Origin: Scybalocola_A sp900557175
GTDB lineage: Bacteria; Bacillota; Clostridia; Lachnospirales; Lachnospiraceae
DNA length: 31,703 bases
NCBI GenBank assembly: GCA_937890745.1
Contig: CALADH010000012.1
Span: 1 to 31,703 of the forward strand
Direction of reading: 5' to 3'
Of the stretch, positions 14,263 through 21,871 are shown in pieces; positions within the stretch are counted from its first letter, which is position 1, and the number at the start of each line of letters is the position of its first letter. The translations under genes were made by a program, and so were the position numbers. The notes under the pieces are model-generated. The model saw only the letters and a list, made by a program, of their open reading frames with translations. It ran no database searches and was not told where the DNA came from.

Positions 14263-15639
14263 TTAAAAGCCCCCCTTCTTTGTAAAAATTGTCGGATCAC
14301 CGGCATACTTTGTCAGCCGTCCATTTTCGCTGATGCCCATTTTTTCAAGCCACAGATCAAACTCATGAATTGGACGAAGACCAAGAATTTCGCGGACAGC
14401 TGCCGCATCATGGTAGGCATTCGTCTGATAATTAAGCATCACATCATCGCTTGTCGGCACGCCTAAAATATAATTGACACCCGAAGCACCGAGAAGCATG
14501 GACAGATTTTCGATATCATTCTGGTCTGCCATCATATGATTTGTATAGCAGCAGTCACAGCCCATCGGAATGCCTGTCAGCTTCGCCATAAAATGATCTT
14601 CAAGACCTGCGCGTATGACCTGACGGCTGTCATAAAGATACTCCGGTCCGATAAAGCCGACAACCGTATTGACCATAAACGGATGAAATTCTCTGGCAAA
14701 GCCATAGCATCTGGCTTCCATCGTCACCTGATCGGCGCCATAATGTGCATCCGAAGAAAGCTCTGAACCCTGCCCGGTCTCAAAATACATCACATCAGCG
14801 CCTTTAGCTGTTCCTTTTTCTTTTAAAAGCGCCATGGCCTCACGAACGGTATCTGCACTAAAGCCAAAAGCCTGATTGCCCTTTTCGCTGCCGGCAATGG
14901 ACTGAAAAATCATATCCGCAGGCGCCCCCCGCTTCACAGCTTCAATCTGCGTTGTAATATGTCCGAGAACACAAATCTGCGTTGGTATTTCAAACTGCCG
15001 TTTAATTTCATCAAACCGCTTTAAAACCTCAGACAAGCTTGATACTGTGTCGTTGACCGGATTCAGACCAATGAGCGCATCGCCGCAGCCATAGCTTAAG
15101 CCCTCAAAAAGCGACGCTGTAATCCCCTCCACGTTGTCTGTCGAATGATTTGGCTGAAGTCTCGTTGCAAGTGTACCGCGAAGACCGATGGTTGTATTGC
15201 ACGTTGCGGGCACCCTCACCTTGTTGGCCGCATAAACCAGATCCATATTCGTCATCAGCTTACAGACGGCTGCCACCATCTCACTTGTAAGTCCCCGGCT
15301 TAAACGGCGGATGGACGCTTCGTCAGACGCATAAGATAAAATATATTCTCTCAGATCAGACACTGTCCACCGGCGTATTTTTGCATAAACCTCTGCATCA
15401 ATACTGTCCTGATTCATCCGTGTCACCTCGTCATCCTCATAAGGGACGACCGGATTTTCACGGAGATTTTCCAAAAGAAGCCCGGACAGCACTTCCTTCG
15501 CGGCAATACGTTCAATATCCGAGCCTGCCGCAATACCTGCAAGCACATCCCCCGACTTTTGCTCATTGGCCTTTGCCAGCACTTCCTTAATATTTTTAAA
15601 GGAAAATGTCTTTCCCGAAAGCACTGTACATAGTTTCAA
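14263..15639 (-). CDS. eutB: Ethanolamine ammonia-lyase large subunit, first copy (EutB1)
   Basis: Catalytic subunit, 458 residues. Key residues fall at the same numbers as in E. coli EutB: R160, Q162 (RLQPNH), N193 (GLNPV), E287 (YFETGQGSELSS) and D362 (MGCDCCYTNH). The N-terminus FSFKNIKEVLAKANEQKSGDVLAG matches the family from residue 12. The start is TTG at 15639 with an excellent ribosome site, GAGGTGAT, 5 nt upstream; an in-frame TGA just upstream excludes a longer protein. A 6-codon mini-ORF with its own GGAGGGG overlaps this start. A near-consensus promoter lies at 15684-15712, so eutB1 and the genes after it can be transcribed independently of eutA1. Confidence 0.97.
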   Translation of the reverse strand: MKLCTVLSGKTFSFKNIKEVLAKANEQKSGDVLAGIAAGSDIERIAAKEVLSGLLLENLRENPVVPYEDDEVTRMNQDSIDAEVYAKIRRWTVSDLREYILSYASDEASIRRLSRGLTSEMVAAVCKLMTNMDLVYAANKVRVPATCNTTIGLRGTLATRLQPNHSTDNVEGITASLFEGLSYGCGDALIGLNPVNDTVSSLSEVLKRFDEIKRQFEIPTQICVLGHITTQIEAVKRGAPADMIFQSIAGSEKGNQAFGFSADTVREAMALLKEKGTAKGADVMYFETGQGSELSSDAHYGADQVTMEARCYGFAREFHPFMVNTVVGFIGPEYLYDSRQVIRAGLEDHFMAKLTGIPMGCDCCYTNHMMADQNDIENLSMLLGASGVNYILGVPTSDDVMLNYQTNAYHDAAAVREILGLRPIHEFDLWLEKMGISENGRLTKYAGDPTIFTKKGGF

Positions 15640-15656
15640 AATGTATCACCTCTCAT
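15636..15656 (-). CDS. Possible 6-residue leader ORF overlapping the eutB1 start
   Basis: ATG at 15656 follows GGAGGGG at 6 nt and encodes MRGDTF before a TGA that overlaps the TTG start of eutB1 by 2 bp. The GAGGTGAT ribosome site of eutB1 lies inside it. The arrangement would couple translation of the leader to eutB1. It is too short to judge by sequence conservation. Confidence 0.3.
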   Translation of the reverse strand: MRGDTF

Positions 15657-15683
15657 CTGGAACCCCTCCAAATATTTTACATA

Positions 15684-15712
15684 ATTATACTATATTTACA
15701 AATAATACGCAA
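15684..15712 (-). promoter_or_regulatory. Promoter for eutB1 and downstream genes
   Basis: On the minus strand TTGCGT (15712-15707) is separated by 17 bp from TATAAT (15689-15684), in an AT-rich 94-bp gap between eutA1 and eutB1. Transcription would start near 15677, about 38 nt before the eutB1 start codon. Confidence 0.7.
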
Positions 15713-15733
15713 GATTTTATAAAAATTTGTGCA

Positions 15734-17209
15734 TTATCCAAATATTAAAGTCTTTACGACAACAGGAATCACCATACCATTCATCACCGGCCGCCCCATA
15801 TCTATGTAGTCGCCATCGTCCGCATCAATACCGTCAATAATGATGACCGGACGCTGTCCGTCCAAAAAATAATGAACCATCTGGCCCAATGCTTTAGCCA
15901 TATCACTTTTTATGACGGCAATGACCGGCACATCTGCCCCAAAACATTCCTGTGCACTTTCTGCAATAACCTTTGCCGCTGACTGTACACGGGCATAATC
16001 CGGATTTTTAAGGCCGTCCATGGCAAGCATCATCTGTGTGACACTGTTCTGCGCCATAAACCAGCGTATTTTATCTTTCAGCGGACGGCTCTCACCGCTG
16101 TAACAGGCAGCCTCTGTCTCACCGTCAAGCTTTAATACAGGAATATTTTTCAAAGGAAATAAATCTTCCGTATAAGAAATCGTGCTTCCGGAAATGGTTG
16201 TCGTGTACGTGCCCGCACCGATAACTGTGGCACGGATTGTTTCTCCGCCGCCAATCACCTTATAATTTTTAAATAATGCCGACGTTCTCACAGCCCGTCC
16301 AAGAAGGACACCGATATCACCGAAAGGGAAATCATCAGCTTTTCGCTCATAAATACAATCTGCCACGCCGCCTGAAAAAAAGACGGCGTCAATGTGCGAC
16401 GGCGGCTTAAACTGCGTGCTCCCCGGCGTTTTTACAGCTTCAAGAAGCGTTTTCTGCGGCTGCTCGTAAATCGTCGTCCGACTGCCGGACATATTATCAT
16501 ATATTTCTCTGCCGCCAAGGGTACAAACTAAAAGTTCAGCCATCAGCGCTGTTATTTTTTCAAGCTCAGACTTTTCAATTTTGCTGCCGCAGACAACAGA
16601 AACACGTGCCGCATCCGCAATTTTTTTTGCCGCAGGACTTATTTTTAACACTGTCATGTCCGGAGAAACGCATATAAGACGGCCGCCGATATCAAAGCAG
16701 CCTCTTGCCGTCACATTTCCGTCATCAAAAACAACGATATTTGTCGTGCCGCCGCCGATATCAAAATTTGCCGCAATACAATGATTTTTCATACTATATT
16801 CATAAGCGCCGCTGCCCTTGCCGGCAATGACCGACTCCATATCAGGGCCTGCAGCTGACACAACAAAATCACCGGCAAAATCCGAAAGTTCCGCTAAAAC
16901 AGCATCCGCATTTTCCTTTCTTGCAGATTCCCCCGTAATAATGACGGCGCCGCTGCCCGTATCCTTCGGCACAAATCCTGCTTTTTTAAACTCGGCAGCG
17001 ACAATTTTTCGCACGCCGCCGGCGTCGATGTGCACTTCATCCAAAAGCGGCGTTATATAAATATCACTTTTATAGACAACCGTCTTATCAACAATCGAAA
17101 CACGCGGCACCGTAAAATAGCCGGCTGTATTTTCCATCATAAGTTTTGAAAATATGACCTGCGTTGTCGATGTTCCTATATCAATGCCAACACTGAGTAT
17201 ATCCGGCAC
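15734..17209 (-). CDS. eutA: Ethanolamine ammonia-lyase reactivating factor, first copy (EutA1)
   Basis: ATP-dependent reactivase for cobalamin-inactivated EutBC, 491 residues. GIDIGTSTTQ at 8-17, AVIITGESARKENADA, DFVVSAAGPDMESVIAG, FDIGGGTTNIVVF, the VFFSGGVADCIYE segment and TVIGAGTYTTTISGSTI are in family order. GTG at 17209 is the start: AAGGAGG lies 8 nt upstream and the protein begins MPDILSVGIDIG, as expected. It stands between the importer genes (81-bp gap with a hairpin) and eutB1 (94-bp gap with a promoter). Sequence is well diverged from EutA2, so each may be matched to its own lyase. Confidence 0.95.
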   Translation of the reverse strand: MPDILSVGIDIGTSTTQVIFSKLMMENTAGYFTVPRVSIVDKTVVYKSDIYITPLLDEVHIDAGGVRKIVAAEFKKAGFVPKDTGSGAVIITGESARKENADAVLAELSDFAGDFVVSAAGPDMESVIAGKGSGAYEYSMKNHCIAANFDIGGGTTNIVVFDDGNVTARGCFDIGGRLICVSPDMTVLKISPAAKKIADAARVSVVCGSKIEKSELEKITALMAELLVCTLGGREIYDNMSGSRTTIYEQPQKTLLEAVKTPGSTQFKPPSHIDAVFFSGGVADCIYERKADDFPFGDIGVLLGRAVRTSALFKNYKVIGGGETIRATVIGAGTYTTTISGSTISYTEDLFPLKNIPVLKLDGETEAACYSGESRPLKDKIRWFMAQNSVTQMMLAMDGLKNPDYARVQSAAKVIAESAQECFGADVPVIAVIKSDMAKALGQMVHYFLDGQRPVIIIDGIDADDGDYIDMGRPVMNGMVIPVVVKTLIFG

Positions 17210-17237
17210 GGCGGTTTCCTCCTTTTTATATATGTAT

Positions 17238-17267
17238 AACCCCCGGACAAAACATACGCCGGGGGTT
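17238..17267 (-). other. Strong GC hairpin between the importer genes and eutA1
   Basis: Nine-bp perfect stem AACCCCCGG/CCGGGGGTT with a 12-nt loop. On the minus strand it is followed by ATACATAT instead of a T-run, so it is a poor intrinsic terminator. It could give partial termination, an RNA processing site, or 3' protection for the ABC transporter part of the message. Confidence 0.55.
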
Positions 17268-17290
17268 GTTAAAATTCTATACAGTTAAAG

Positions 17291-18301
17291 CTACAGCATG
17301 ATACATTCGTCTTTTTTTACAGAAAGATAAACTGTCTGACCATTTTCAAAAAGGCTCACATCACCGAAAAGAACATCGACATCAATCTGTACATCGCCGC
17401 ACATGACGCCGTATCTTAAAATATTTCCGTGAGGCAGGCTGACAGCAATTGTACCCTTCATGACATAGCAGCTGTCCGTATTCTCAGGCGCCACAGTGCT
17501 CATCTGTACAATTTCAGGTCTGAAAGCGACACTCTCACATCCGGCATCAATACCGCAGACCTTTTTAAACTTCGCCGCATCAAGAACATTATAGTGACCG
17601 ATAAATGTCGCTGCAAACTTTGTCTTTGGCTTTGTATAAAGCTGTGTCGGCGGCGCCGACTGCTCGATATTGCCTTTGTACATCAGATGAATCACATCCG
17701 ACATAACCATCGCCTCATCCTGATCATGGGTTACGAAAATTGCCGTAATATTCAGTTCTTTTTGAATACGGCGTATTTCAATCTGTAAAGAATGACGCAG
17801 GAGTGCATCAATCGCCGATAAAGGTTCGTCAAGCAAAAGCACCTTCGGCTCTGTCACAATGGCGCGTGCAAGGGCGGCTCTCTGCTGTTGGCCGCCGGAT
17901 AACTGAGACGGATAATGGCGCATCTTATCACCGAGCCCGACAATTTCTACGATATCTCTCACCTTTGTCTGAATCTTTGACTTATCGACCTTTTTCATCT
18001 TAAGGCCAAACGCCACATTCTGCTCCACAGTCATATTTGGGAAAAGACTGTACTGCTGGAAAACCATACCGATATCTCTGTCTTTCGGATTCACATTTGT
18101 GATATCATTGCCGTCTAAGTAAACCTTTCCCGAAGTTACTGTCTCAAGGCCCGCAAGACAGCGAAGCAGTGTACTTTTACCGCAGCCGGACGGTCCGAGC
18201 AGTGTCACAAGCTGCCCTTTTTCCACATCTAAATTAATATTTTTTAAAACTTCATTTTTGCCGAAGCTTTTACAGATATTTTCAAAACGTATATATGCCA
18301 T
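17291..18301 (-). CDS. ABC importer ATPase (PotA-like)
   Basis: Energising subunit of an ABC importer, 336 residues. Walker A is GPSGCGKST (36-44), the Q-loop is at 82-83 (FQQYSLFP), the signature is LSGGQQQR (134-141), Walker B is VLLLDEP (154-160) and the H-loop is THDQDE (H192). A C-terminal TOBE-like regulatory domain follows (about 240-336). This matches importers for polyamines, iron(III) or 2-aminoethylphosphonate. ATG at 18301 follows GGAG at 9 nt. It is the last gene of a four-gene importer set and is followed by eutA1 in the same direction. Substrate cannot be read from the ATPase. Confidence 0.94.
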   Translation of the reverse strand: MAYIRFENICKSFGKNEVLKNINLDVEKGQLVTLLGPSGCGKSTLLRCLAGLETVTSGKVYLDGNDITNVNPKDRDIGMVFQQYSLFPNMTVEQNVAFGLKMKKVDKSKIQTKVRDIVEIVGLGDKMRHYPSQLSGGQQQRAALARAIVTEPKVLLLDEPLSAIDALLRHSLQIEIRRIQKELNITAIFVTHDQDEAMVMSDVIHLMYKGNIEQSAPPTQLYTKPKTKFAATFIGHYNVLDAAKFKKVCGIDAGCESVAFRPEIVQMSTVAPENTDSCYVMKGTIAVSLPHGNILRYGVMCGDVQIDVDVLFGDVSLFENGQTVYLSVKKDECIML

Positions 18302-18307
18302 AATCCA

Positions 18308-19114
18308 TTACTCCTTTGTCTTTTGTGCCCTTGTATGTCCCTCTCTGCTCTTTAAGAAAAGAACAACAGCAGAAATTAAAAACGTCATCATCATAATGAC
18401 AACAAAGACTGCGCTCGCCCGCATACTGTCCGCTTTCATCGTCTGATACAGATAAATCTGAACATTCGAGAATGATGAGCCGGCAAGGTTTCTGTTTAAT
18501 ACATAATCGCCGAAAATAATGCCGACTGCAAGCAGGGAAGATACAATAATCGCCGATAAAATATTCGGCACGATCACCTTAAAAAACGCATACAGCTTCG
18601 ATGCGCCAAGCATCTCTGCCGCCTCAAGAAGCATCGGCATATTGACGGCGCGCATACCGTTTCGTATTCCCTGATAAATATACGGCAAAATAATAATACA
18701 GTAAGCGCCGATCAGCATAACAAGACGATTGCTCAAAAACGTCGGATTGCTGACATAAAGCGATAATATGCTGACTGAAAGGATAACACCCTGAATCGTA
18801 TACGGAATCATACATATAATCTGCACATACTTTTCAAGCTTCGGAAAATAAACCGTTGTCACAAACAATGCTAAAAGCACCATAATAATTGTCGCCACAA
18901 TCGGAATAATACAAAGTAAAAGCGTCCGCCCAAGCGTTGCCAAAAACTCCTTATCCGCAAAGAGCGCCACATAATTTTCTACAGTAAAGCCCACCGGGAC
19001 AATCGCCGTCCATTTTTCAAACAGCGAATAAATAATTGTCACAACAAGCGGAATAAGTAAATAAATAATGATAAGAATAATCACAAGCGGAGAACCGATA
19101 TTTTTCTTTTTCAT
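18308..19114 (-). CDS. ABC importer permease (PotC/PhnV-like)
   Basis: An inner-membrane permease of 268 residues with about six hydrophobic segments: 8-32, 60-85, 100-120, 130-150, 185-205 and 235-255. The EAA loop that contacts the ATPase is EAAEMLGASKLYAFFKVIVP (about 163-182). ATG at 19114 overlaps the stop of the other permease by 4 bp (ATGA), with GGGGAGG upstream. The two permeases form the heterodimeric channel of the importer. Confidence 0.93.
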   Translation of the reverse strand: MKKKNIGSPLVIILIIIYLLIPLVVTIIYSLFEKWTAIVPVGFTVENYVALFADKEFLATLGRTLLLCIIPIVATIIMVLLALFVTTVYFPKLEKYVQIICMIPYTIQGVILSVSILSLYVSNPTFLSNRLVMLIGAYCIIILPYIYQGIRNGMRAVNMPMLLEAAEMLGASKLYAFFKVIVPNILSAIIVSSLLAVGIIFGDYVLNRNLAGSSFSNVQIYLYQTMKADSMRASAVFVVIMMMTFLISAVVLFLKSREGHTRAQKTKE

Positions 19115-19962
19115 GCGCGTACCTCCCCTTTCTGAAATCTTCTGCTGACAAAGTTTGTAATAAGTATCATTACAACCATAATCACCATCATGACAACAGA
19201 CAATGCGCCGCCGAGACCTTCTCTGATTTTGACCTCGCCGACAAAGCTGCCCGCAATCTGTACAGGGAGCAGTGAAATATTATTCATCATAATCGCGTAA
19301 ACTGTCGCGTAAGCCGCCAGCGCATTTGCAAAAAGGACGCTGAAGGTTCCTAAAATACTCGGCATCAGCACCGGAACGCCGACGCTCATCCAAAACCGTG
19401 TATTGCCGCCGCCAAGCAGTGTTGACGCTTCCTTCCATTCTTTTCTGATACCTTCAAAAGCCGGAATTAAAAGCAGTGTTGATAATGGTATCTGGAAATA
19501 AACATAAATAAGACTGATACCGTTTGTCGTATACAGATTATAATTTGCCAGCGCATCAATACCAAGTTCAGCGCCGATTTTTGTCATCACACCGACATTG
19601 CCGAGAAGAATCATATAGGCAAACGCCAAAGGCACGCCGGCAAAATTTGATACCATGTTTAAAATCGTCATAAATACAGAATTGAGTTTGCCTTTTGTCT
19701 GATGAGCCGCACGGGCACCCAAAAAGGCAATCACAATACCAACAAGTGACGAGAGCAGCGATATTTTAATACTGTTAACAATCGCTTTTTTATAAATTAA
19801 TTTTGTAAATACCGTTTCATAGTTTTCCAAAGTAAAAGCTCCGCCGCCGTCCGGACGGAAGCTGTCACCGATGACTCCCAAAAGCGGAATAATCTCATAC
19901 ATCAGTGCAACAACCAAAAAAGGAACGAGTGCGAGCAGGTAAATATACTTTCTTTTTTTCAT
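19111..19962 (-). CDS. ABC importer permease (PotB/PhnU-like)
   Basis: An inner-membrane permease of 283 residues from ATG 19962, which has GAGGTG at 6 nt; an in-frame GTG three codons upstream lies on top of the ribosome site. Six transmembrane segments can be picked out. The EAA loop is EASTLLGGGNTRFWMSVGVP (about 180-199). It overlaps the next permease by 4 bp. Upstream, a strong hairpin separates it from the binding-protein gene. Confidence 0.93.
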   Translation of the reverse strand: MKKRKYIYLLALVPFLVVALMYEIIPLLGVIGDSFRPDGGGAFTLENYETVFTKLIYKKAIVNSIKISLLSSLVGIVIAFLGARAAHQTKGKLNSVFMTILNMVSNFAGVPLAFAYMILLGNVGVMTKIGAELGIDALANYNLYTTNGISLIYVYFQIPLSTLLLIPAFEGIRKEWKEASTLLGGGNTRFWMSVGVPVLMPSILGTFSVLFANALAAYATVYAIMMNNISLLPVQIAGSFVGEVKIREGLGGALSVVMMVIMVVMILITNFVSRRFQKGEVRA

Positions 19963-19995
19963 CTGTTCCACCTCTGCCGCAATTCATACAGAAAT

Positions 19996-20021
19996 GGGAG
20001 TGTACGAAAATGTACACTCCC
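19996..20021 (-). other. Stem-loop after the binding-protein gene
   Basis: A perfect 10-bp stem, GGGAGTGTAC/GTACACTCCC with a 6-nt loop, followed on the minus strand by ATTTCTG, not a true T-run. Stems in this position commonly protect the 3' end of binding-protein mRNA and lower expression of the permease genes. A 12-bp palindrome, CGTCATATGACG (20042-20053), lies between it and the binding-protein stop. Confidence 0.65.
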
Positions 20022-20064
20022 GTATTTATGTCACGAATATCCGTCATATGACGTATTTATTCAA

Positions 20065-21222
20065 TTACTCAACAAGCAGCGGAATAATTTCTTCCTGCCA
20101 TCTCTGTACAACTTCTTCACAAACCTTTGCGTAGGCATCTGTATCTTCAATGGCAACTGCATCTTTATAAGAATCTGCTGCAAATGTTGCTTCCTGAACT
20201 TCTGCCGGAACTTCGTAATCTGTTCTGATTGGAATAGCGCCTGATTTTGCAAGATTTTCCTGTCCTGCATCACTTAGGAAGTACTCTCTTGCAAGTGCTG
20301 CTGCCGCCGGATGCGGTGCATACTTATTAATGATTGAAGCGTAACCGCTCTTAATGGCACCGTCTGTCGGAATATTTGCTTCAAAGCTGTATTTTTCGAT
20401 TGTATCTCTGTATGGGAGTCCTGTAAAGCTCCATACAACACCACACTCAACTTCACCTGTTTCAAAGTTCTGTTTTAAAATATCCAGTGTGTTAATACGC
20501 CCTGCCTCAGCCATCTCTGTCCAAAATTCAAAGGCAGGGTCAAGGTTATCCATACTGCCGCCGAAAGCGTAAGCGGAAGCAATAATCGCTGCCTGGGCAT
20601 TACCGCCTGTAATATCGCCGATAGATACTTTATAATCACCATCTTTAATATCCTGCCATGTCTTCGGTGCATTCGGCACAAGCTCTGTATTTGTCAGGAA
20701 ACATGTTGCGCCGGTGTAGCACATAATCCATGAACCGTCCGCGCCTTTTGCATAATCCGGAATGGAATCCCAATAACTTGTCTTGTAATTAAGGGTGACA
20801 CCTTCTGCTTCGGCCTGAGGTCCGAATGCCTGTCCGACATCACCTATATCCTTCGTTCCGTTCTCTCCTTCAGTCTTAAAAATATTAATCTCCTCAGCAG
20901 ATGACATATCTGTGTCTTTATGCGTAATGCCGTACTCCGCTTCAATCGCATCCCACGCATTGCCCCAGTTTGCCCATGTATCCGGCATACCGACAGACTC
21001 AATTGAGCCTTCCTCCTTTGCCTGGGCAATAATCTCATCCAGTGTCATCGCATTGAGATCTGTGCCGCCTGAGCCTGTACCTGCATCAGCACTGTCGGTC
21101 GGTTTTGAATCATCCGGTTTTGCCGTCTGTCCGCTGCCATCTGAACTTCCGCATCCTGCCATAAACATTGCTGATGATAACACTAATGCTATCGCCGCCA
21201 TAGATTTCTTCGATTTTTTCAT
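20065..21222 (-). CDS. ABC importer substrate-binding lipoprotein
   Basis: A secreted, lipid-anchored binding protein, 385 residues. Signal peptide 1-23 has a KKSKK start, a hydrophobic core and the lipobox MAGC with Cys24 as the modified residue. A Ser/Asp/Gly/Thr linker (25-55) leads to a periplasmic-binding fold of the PotD/iron/aminoethylphosphonate type, with IPTDGAIKSGYASIINKYAPHP and ALAREYFLSDAGQENLAKSGAIPIR near the C-terminus. The mature domain has several Trp and Tyr residues (TWANWGNAW, SYWDS, SWIMCY, WSFTG), as found in cages for ammonium groups; this is suggestive only. ATG at 21222 follows AAGGAGG. It is the first importer gene, under the promoter at 21313-21341. Confidence 0.92.
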   Translation of the reverse strand: MKKSKKSMAAIALVLSSAMFMAGCGSSDGSGQTAKPDDSKPTDSADAGTGSGGTDLNAMTLDEIIAQAKEEGSIESVGMPDTWANWGNAWDAIEAEYGITHKDTDMSSAEEINIFKTEGENGTKDIGDVGQAFGPQAEAEGVTLNYKTSYWDSIPDYAKGADGSWIMCYTGATCFLTNTELVPNAPKTWQDIKDGDYKVSIGDITGGNAQAAIIASAYAFGGSMDNLDPAFEFWTEMAEAGRINTLDILKQNFETGEVECGVVWSFTGLPYRDTIEKYSFEANIPTDGAIKSGYASIINKYAPHPAAAALAREYFLSDAGQENLAKSGAIPIRTDYEVPAEVQEATFAADSYKDAVAIEDTDAYAKVCEEVVQRWQEEIIPLLVE

Positions 21223-21312
21223 CGTAGATTCCTCCTTTTTCCGGTCACGTCCGGTTAATTGTAAATCCGCTGTACTTTTTCATAAATACACGATTTTTGC
21301 TTTGATACGTCC

Positions 21313-21341
21313 ATCTTAGCACATTGTTCGTGATTATGCAA
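21313..21341 (-). promoter_or_regulatory. Promoter of the importer operon
   Basis: TTGCAT (21341-21336) and TAAGAT (21318-21313) are spaced by exactly 17 bp on the minus strand, about 90 nt before the binding-protein ATG. The roughly 85-nt 5' UTR contains CCGG-ACGTGA-CCGG (21240-21253), only a weak stem. The 220-bp gap around it (21223-21442) is AT-rich and holds nothing else I recognise. Confidence 0.75.
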
Positions 21342-21442
21342 TATTTTTACAAATATTTATCGTTTTTATTATCTATTTTTACAACAACTTTACAATAAGG
21401 AATCTTAATTTTTCGTTATACTTTTAACGCTTTACGTCTATT

Positions 21443-21853
21443 TTACTTTGTATTTGTGTGAATTTTACAATAATTTAAAATAATATCTTTTCTTGTGACA
21501 ATACCGATAAATACGCCCTCATCATCTGTGACCGGCACAAAATTCTGATTCAGCACTTTTTCAATAAGATCGTCAATATTTGAATTAATACTTACCGGCA
21601 GATAGTCCATCTTGCGCTTAATCCCCATCACAGGATCGTCTTCCGACGCTTTAAGGGAAAGCTCATGACAATCCTTAATAAACCAAAGAAGATCCCCTTC
21701 TGTAATCGTCCCCCGGTAATGACCGGCTCTGTCAATAATCGGAATTGATGCATACTTATGGTATTCCATCTTCTCAAGTGTCTGACGCACTGTAAAATCA
21801 TCATAAATAAATTCAACATCTGTTTTCGGTGTCAAAAAAAAAGCTATATTCAT
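21443..21853 (-). CDS. Two-CBS-domain protein
   Basis: A 136-residue protein made of two CBS modules (about 1-63 and 72-132). Module 1 contains TVRQTLEKMEYHKYASIPIIDRAGHYRGTITEGDLLW, and module 2 contains NIDDLIEKVLNQNFVPVTDDEGVFIGIVTRKDII. CBS pairs bind adenosine nucleotides and act as sensors. No enzyme domain is attached. ATG at 21853 follows GGAGGT at 9 nt, 18 bp after mnmA on the same strand, so it is probably the last gene of the mnmA transcript. No clear terminator separates it from the importer promoter. Target unknown. Confidence 0.88.
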   Translation of the reverse strand: MNIAFFLTPKTDVEFIYDDFTVRQTLEKMEYHKYASIPIIDRAGHYRGTITEGDLLWFIKDCHELSLKASEDDPVMGIKRKMDYLPVSINSNIDDLIEKVLNQNFVPVTDDEGVFIGIVTRKDIILNYCKIHTNTK

Positions 21854-21871
21854 CTTTTGTATACCTCCCTT

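Noticed and set aside
21223..21306. Cobalamin or other riboswitch in the importer leader
   Set aside because: The leader is only about 85 nt and has no B12-box or other known riboswitch core; only a weak CCGG stem is visible.
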